A stretch of 64,000 nt of DNA from DATNPX01 sp036702975 (lineage in GTDB: Bacteria; Cyanobacteriota; Vampirovibrionia; Obscuribacterales; Obscuribacteraceae): NCBI GenBank assembly GCA_036702975.1, contig DATNPX010000012.1, positions 319,960 through 383,959 of the forward strand, read 5' to 3'. A model generated the notes under the pieces. It searched no databases and was not told the DNA's origin. It saw nothing but the letters and a program-made list of their open reading frames with translations. Shown here one piece after another: positions 61,549-64,000 of the stretch; the first letter of the stretch is position 1, and each line of letters starts with the position of its first letter. Position numbers and translations under genes: made by a program.

Positions 61549-62439
61549 ATGGAACTTCGACACCTTCGATATTTTATACGCGCGGCTGAGCTCTTGCATT
61601 TCACAAGGGCGGCAGAATCGCTCTATATATCACAGCCGAGCTTAAGTATCCACATTCAACAACTGGAAGAAGAGCTGAAGACGAAACTCTTCTCTAGAGT
61701 TGGCCGTAGTGTTCACCTGACCGAATCGGGACAAGTATTGTTGGCGCGGGCAAAAAATGCACTCAATGAACTCGAAGAAGCCGGAAAAGAGATCGAGGCC
61801 ATGACCGGTCTTCTCGGCGGAACTCTCTCCGTTGCGACGGTGCCTCTCTATGGCAGCAGGTTGATGCCAAAATGGCTGGACACATTCTCTAATCTGCACC
61901 CACAGGTGCACGTCAATATCAGAGCGATGCGAGCTGAAGATATCGAGGCGGGACTTTTGGCTGGAGTCTTCGACCTCGGCATTTCACTTGCGCCTCCTGA
62001 GCATACTGAGCTTCTGACCACACATATTCTCAGCGACAATATCGTGTTAGTAGCAGCGAATAACCATCCTTTAGCCAAGAAGAAAACTCTGATCATAGAC
62101 GATCTTATCGGCATCGCGATGGCTCTTCCCAGCCACAAAATCTCTTCTACCAGATACATAGGGGCTTACTTTGAAGCAGTGAATATCCGCCCGAACTGCG
62201 TAATAGAGCAAGACGACGGGCACGCGCTGCTCGAACTGGTCAAACTTGGTGGATTCATCACTTTCTTGCCACGAAGGGCAATAGGAGATGACGCCAACCT
62301 TTGCATAAAAGATTTGCCACCGCCGGGAATACCAATGAGCGTTGCGGCGATGTATACGCAGCTCAACCCGGCCAGCACGGCATTCTTGGATGTAGCTCTC
62401 GCCGAGCAAGCGGCCGCTTTAGTTAAGCTCGAGAGCTGA
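61549..62439 (+). CDS. LysR-family transcriptional regulator
   Basis: 296 residues. The canonical start MELRHLRYFIRAAELLHFTRAAE opens the winged helix, with SQPSLSIHIQQLEEEL as recognition helix. The effector domain has GTLSVATVPLYGSRLMP and FDLGISLAPPEH. It probably controls the divergent pump and maybe the flanking adaptor genes in response to an exported compound. No good ribosome site at 61549, so expression may be low. Converges on adaptor B, 4 bases apart. Confidence 0.92.
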   Translation: MELRHLRYFIRAAELLHFTRAAESLYISQPSLSIHIQQLEEELKTKLFSRVGRSVHLTESGQVLLARAKNALNELEEAGKEIEAMTGLLGGTLSVATVPLYGSRLMPKWLDTFSNLHPQVHVNIRAMRAEDIEAGLLAGVFDLGISLAPPEHTELLTTHILSDNIVLVAANNHPLAKKKTLIIDDLIGIAMALPSHKISSTRYIGAYFEAVNIRPNCVIEQDDGHALLELVKLGGFITFLPRRAIGDDANLCIKDLPPPGIPMSVAAMYTQLNPASTAFLDVALAEQAAALVKLES

Positions 62440-62443
62440 ACTC

Positions 62444-63850
62444 TTACTTTCCTTCCGATTTGGCGACCGCGCTTGGCATCACGACAGGGCTGCAACTCTG
62501 TCCTTCCCGCAGTTCATCAGATGGATTGACGATAACCTTGTCACCAGAATTGATACCGTTGGCAATTTCGAATTGACCACCAAGATCGCGAGCGACACTC
62601 ACCTTGTGCATGTGTATTTTGTTGTCCTGGTCAACCGTATACATGAACAAACCATCAGCTCGGGTCTGCAACGTTGTTGCCGGAACAATCGGCAGCCGAA
62701 TCTTTGACGGTGCTTGAAAGCGGACTTTTGCATACATGCCGGGTAATAATTTGTGGTCAGCATTCGGGACGTGAATTTCCACTTGCAATGTTTTGGAGGC
62801 CGGGTCTATTCCTCCAGACACATTTGATACCACGCCGTCAAATTCACGCGTCGGATATTCCTGAAAGGAGAGTTTCGCATGCTCGTTTAGTGCGATGAAA
62901 GAGACATACTGTTCCGGAACATAAACGAAAACTCGTAGCACATCTGTCTTGGCAATCTCGAACAAAAGGTTATTGCTCGAATTACTGCCGGCGGAGATCA
63001 AAGCGCCAGCATCCACATTACGCTTGGTGACAATTCCATCGAAGAGCGCTGTTACTTTGCGGAAGGAACGCATTGCTGCATACTGATCGTGCTGCGCGTT
63101 TGCTGCGTCCAATGCGGCTTGCGCAACGTGAACGGCCGCTCTTGCCGAATTGACACTGGCTTTAGCGCTACGCTCTGCTGCTTCCATGGCGTCTAAGGTT
63201 GCCTGACCAGAATTGAAAGCTTGTGTGCGAGTATCAGTGTCCTCTTGGCTAACGGCACCTTGCTGCACCAACTGTTTATAACGAACAAGCTCTCTTGTGT
63301 AGAACTGCAAATCGGTCTTCGCCTTCTGCACATTAGCTGCTGCAGTCTTCGCATCCGCTTGAGATTTTTCATATGCTTCGCGGGCGTTATCCAGGTTTGC
63401 TCCAGCCTGTTCAGCTGAACTTGCGGCCGCTTGCACCTGCTGATCCAATTCAGGCGTATCTATCTCGGCCAGAAGTTGCCCGGTCTTAACTTTGTCACCG
63501 ATATTCACATAACGTTTCGCCAAATATCCATCGACGCGAGCATATATAGGAGCGTCTTGAATCGGCTGAGTTGCGCCAGGCAGAGTAAATTCTTGTATTG
63601 CAGCACCAGGTTGAGCTTCTACTACCGAAACAGGCGTTGCCTGCGCCAGCTGCTCCCGGCTGTGTTCGTTCAGCTCCTTCTTTTGAATATATCGAGGCAG
63701 CCCGCCGTAGATGGTCAGTCCCGCAATCGCCACTATGCACAGTATCACCAAGGTAACCGGCAGAAGTGGAGACTTTTTTCCGGCAGCTGCGCGCTTACCG
63801 TTGTACTTTAGCTCTTGCTCTTCCGCTCGCTGCGCGCTTGGGCTGTCCAT
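62444..63850 (-). CDS. RND efflux periplasmic adaptor, adaptor B
   Basis: 468 residues, paralogous to adaptor A: TM helix PVTLVILCIVAIAGLTIYG, YARVDGYLAKRYVNIGDKVKTGQLLAEIDTPELDQQ, a longer coiled-coil hairpin rich in Ala/Gln, then ALFDGIVTKRNVDAGALI and a barrel end. AAGGAA nine bases before ATG. Its own pump could lie beyond 64000, or it could serve the 58108 pump as a second adaptor. Own promoter suggested at 63878. Confidence 0.93.
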   Translation of the reverse strand: MDSPSAQRAEEQELKYNGKRAAAGKKSPLLPVTLVILCIVAIAGLTIYGGLPRYIQKKELNEHSREQLAQATPVSVVEAQPGAAIQEFTLPGATQPIQDAPIYARVDGYLAKRYVNIGDKVKTGQLLAEIDTPELDQQVQAAASSAEQAGANLDNAREAYEKSQADAKTAAANVQKAKTDLQFYTRELVRYKQLVQQGAVSQEDTDTRTQAFNSGQATLDAMEAAERSAKASVNSARAAVHVAQAALDAANAQHDQYAAMRSFRKVTALFDGIVTKRNVDAGALISAGSNSSNNLLFEIAKTDVLRVFVYVPEQYVSFIALNEHAKLSFQEYPTREFDGVVSNVSGGIDPASKTLQVEIHVPNADHKLLPGMYAKVRFQAPSKIRLPIVPATTLQTRADGLFMYTVDQDNKIHMHKVSVARDLGGQFEIANGINSGDKVIVNPSDELREGQSCSPVVMPSAVAKSEGK

Positions 63851-63877
63851 AAATTTCAGTTCCTTTAATCGCGTTTT

Positions 63878-63889
63878 AGTATAATCGTA
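63878..63889 (-). promoter_or_regulatory. Candidate -10 box (TATACT) with TACGATTA motif for adaptor B
   Basis: On the minus strand TACGATTATACT overlaps a good -10 (TATACT, 63878-63883). No -35 is visible, which suits activator control. The TACGATTA core also occurs next to the dyad upstream of the LysR gene (61424-61431). Confidence 0.45.
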
Positions 63890-64000
63890 CTCGGTCGCAG
63901 GCTCGAAGTCGTGCTTGTTATCTTACTTGCCGACGAAGCAGACAAAAAACTTTCACATCCTCTTATCCTAAAAATCAGTGTCAACCAACATTGAATCGCT

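Noticed and set aside
61317..61589. 90-residue plus-strand ORF with QAKTQAKT repeats
   Set aside because: It covers the tandem repeats and runs into the LysR gene in another frame; no ribosome site or domain, so it is better seen as the regulatory gap.
1..64000. CRISPR arrays, rRNA, tRNA, IS elements and phage genes
   Set aside because: Looked for direct-repeat arrays, cloverleaf-like segments, transposase motifs and inverted-repeat-flanked units; none recognised by eye, though a tRNA scan could not be run.

Overview
This window is a bacterial chromosome segment of moderate GC. It is densely coded and has no rRNA, tRNA, CRISPR array or insertion sequence that I could recognise. The best lineage clue is IspH (32296-33513). 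It is the long form found in plants and cyanobacteria, and its motif spacing matches cyanobacterial IspH closely. No photosynthesis genes are visible, and there are Tad-type pilus genes, a threonine-to-glycine pathway and an ETF/ETF-quinone oxidoreductase operon. I infer a non-photosynthetic relative of the Cyanobacteria (Vampirovibrionia/Melainabacteria, perhaps Obscuribacterales-like). This is inference, not a database match.

Layout. 1-2.8 kb: the end of a Tad-like locus, with a von Willebrand A (TadG-like) protein cut by the window edge and a TadE-like pseudopilin carrying a very long Ser/Ala/Gln repeat tail, then a strong terminator. 2.8-13.1 kb: a minus-strand run read from 13.05 kb down to 2.78 kb. 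It encodes TPR/thioredoxin-like and TPR/degenerate-retropepsin exported proteins, an HTTM-domain (gamma-carboxylase-like) membrane protein with its usual small companion, and two tandem paralogous 850-residue polytopic membrane proteins. Many junctions are 4-bp overlaps. 13.3-20.8 kb: a minus-strand cluster with an alpha/beta hydrolase (apparent Cys nucleophile), an enolase-superfamily epimerase/cycloisomerase, a GH3 acyl-adenylating enzyme, three short-chain dehydrogenase-type proteins and an Mpo1-like membrane protein. This looks like an uncharacterised lipid or acyl-conjugate pathway. 21.2-24.4 kb: four plus-strand genes (helical protein, LolA-like DUF1571 protein, ICMT-like methyltransferase, exported START-like protein). 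24.4-29.7 kb: an LRR protein coupled to Ppx/GppA-HD phosphatase, then heme genes hemE and hemY. 29.7-33.5 kb: QueD/PTPS, a TMEM175-type channel coupled to a TrxR-like flavoprotein, a small helical protein, and ispH.

33.9-42.5 kb: a large protein with a PD-(D/E)XK-like C-terminal domain, a tail-anchored pseudo-receiver protein, PhhB, a KGG stress protein, an HtrA-type protease, a YkgJ-type metal-cluster protein whose real start is probably a CTG codon, a UPF0158 protein and a small beta-rich protein. 42.5-51.7 kb: an 826-residue secreted-like repeat protein, a two-module lipoprotein, kbl-tdh (threonine to glycine plus acetyl-CoA), a small conserved-looking protein and a DUF885 metallopeptidase. 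52-55.8 kb: etfB-etfA-etfQO. 55.9-64 kb: an RND efflux locus with a LysR regulator, one pump and two adaptor proteins, but no outer-membrane channel in view.

The most unusual items are the HTTM-TPR/polytopic operon, the GH3-centred cluster, the hidden CTG-started N terminus of the YkgJ protein, the large PD-(D/E)XK-tailed protein, the bifurcating-looking EtfB paired with an ETF-QO that has a degenerate nucleotide-binding motif, and the two-adaptor RND locus with a shared operator-like motif.
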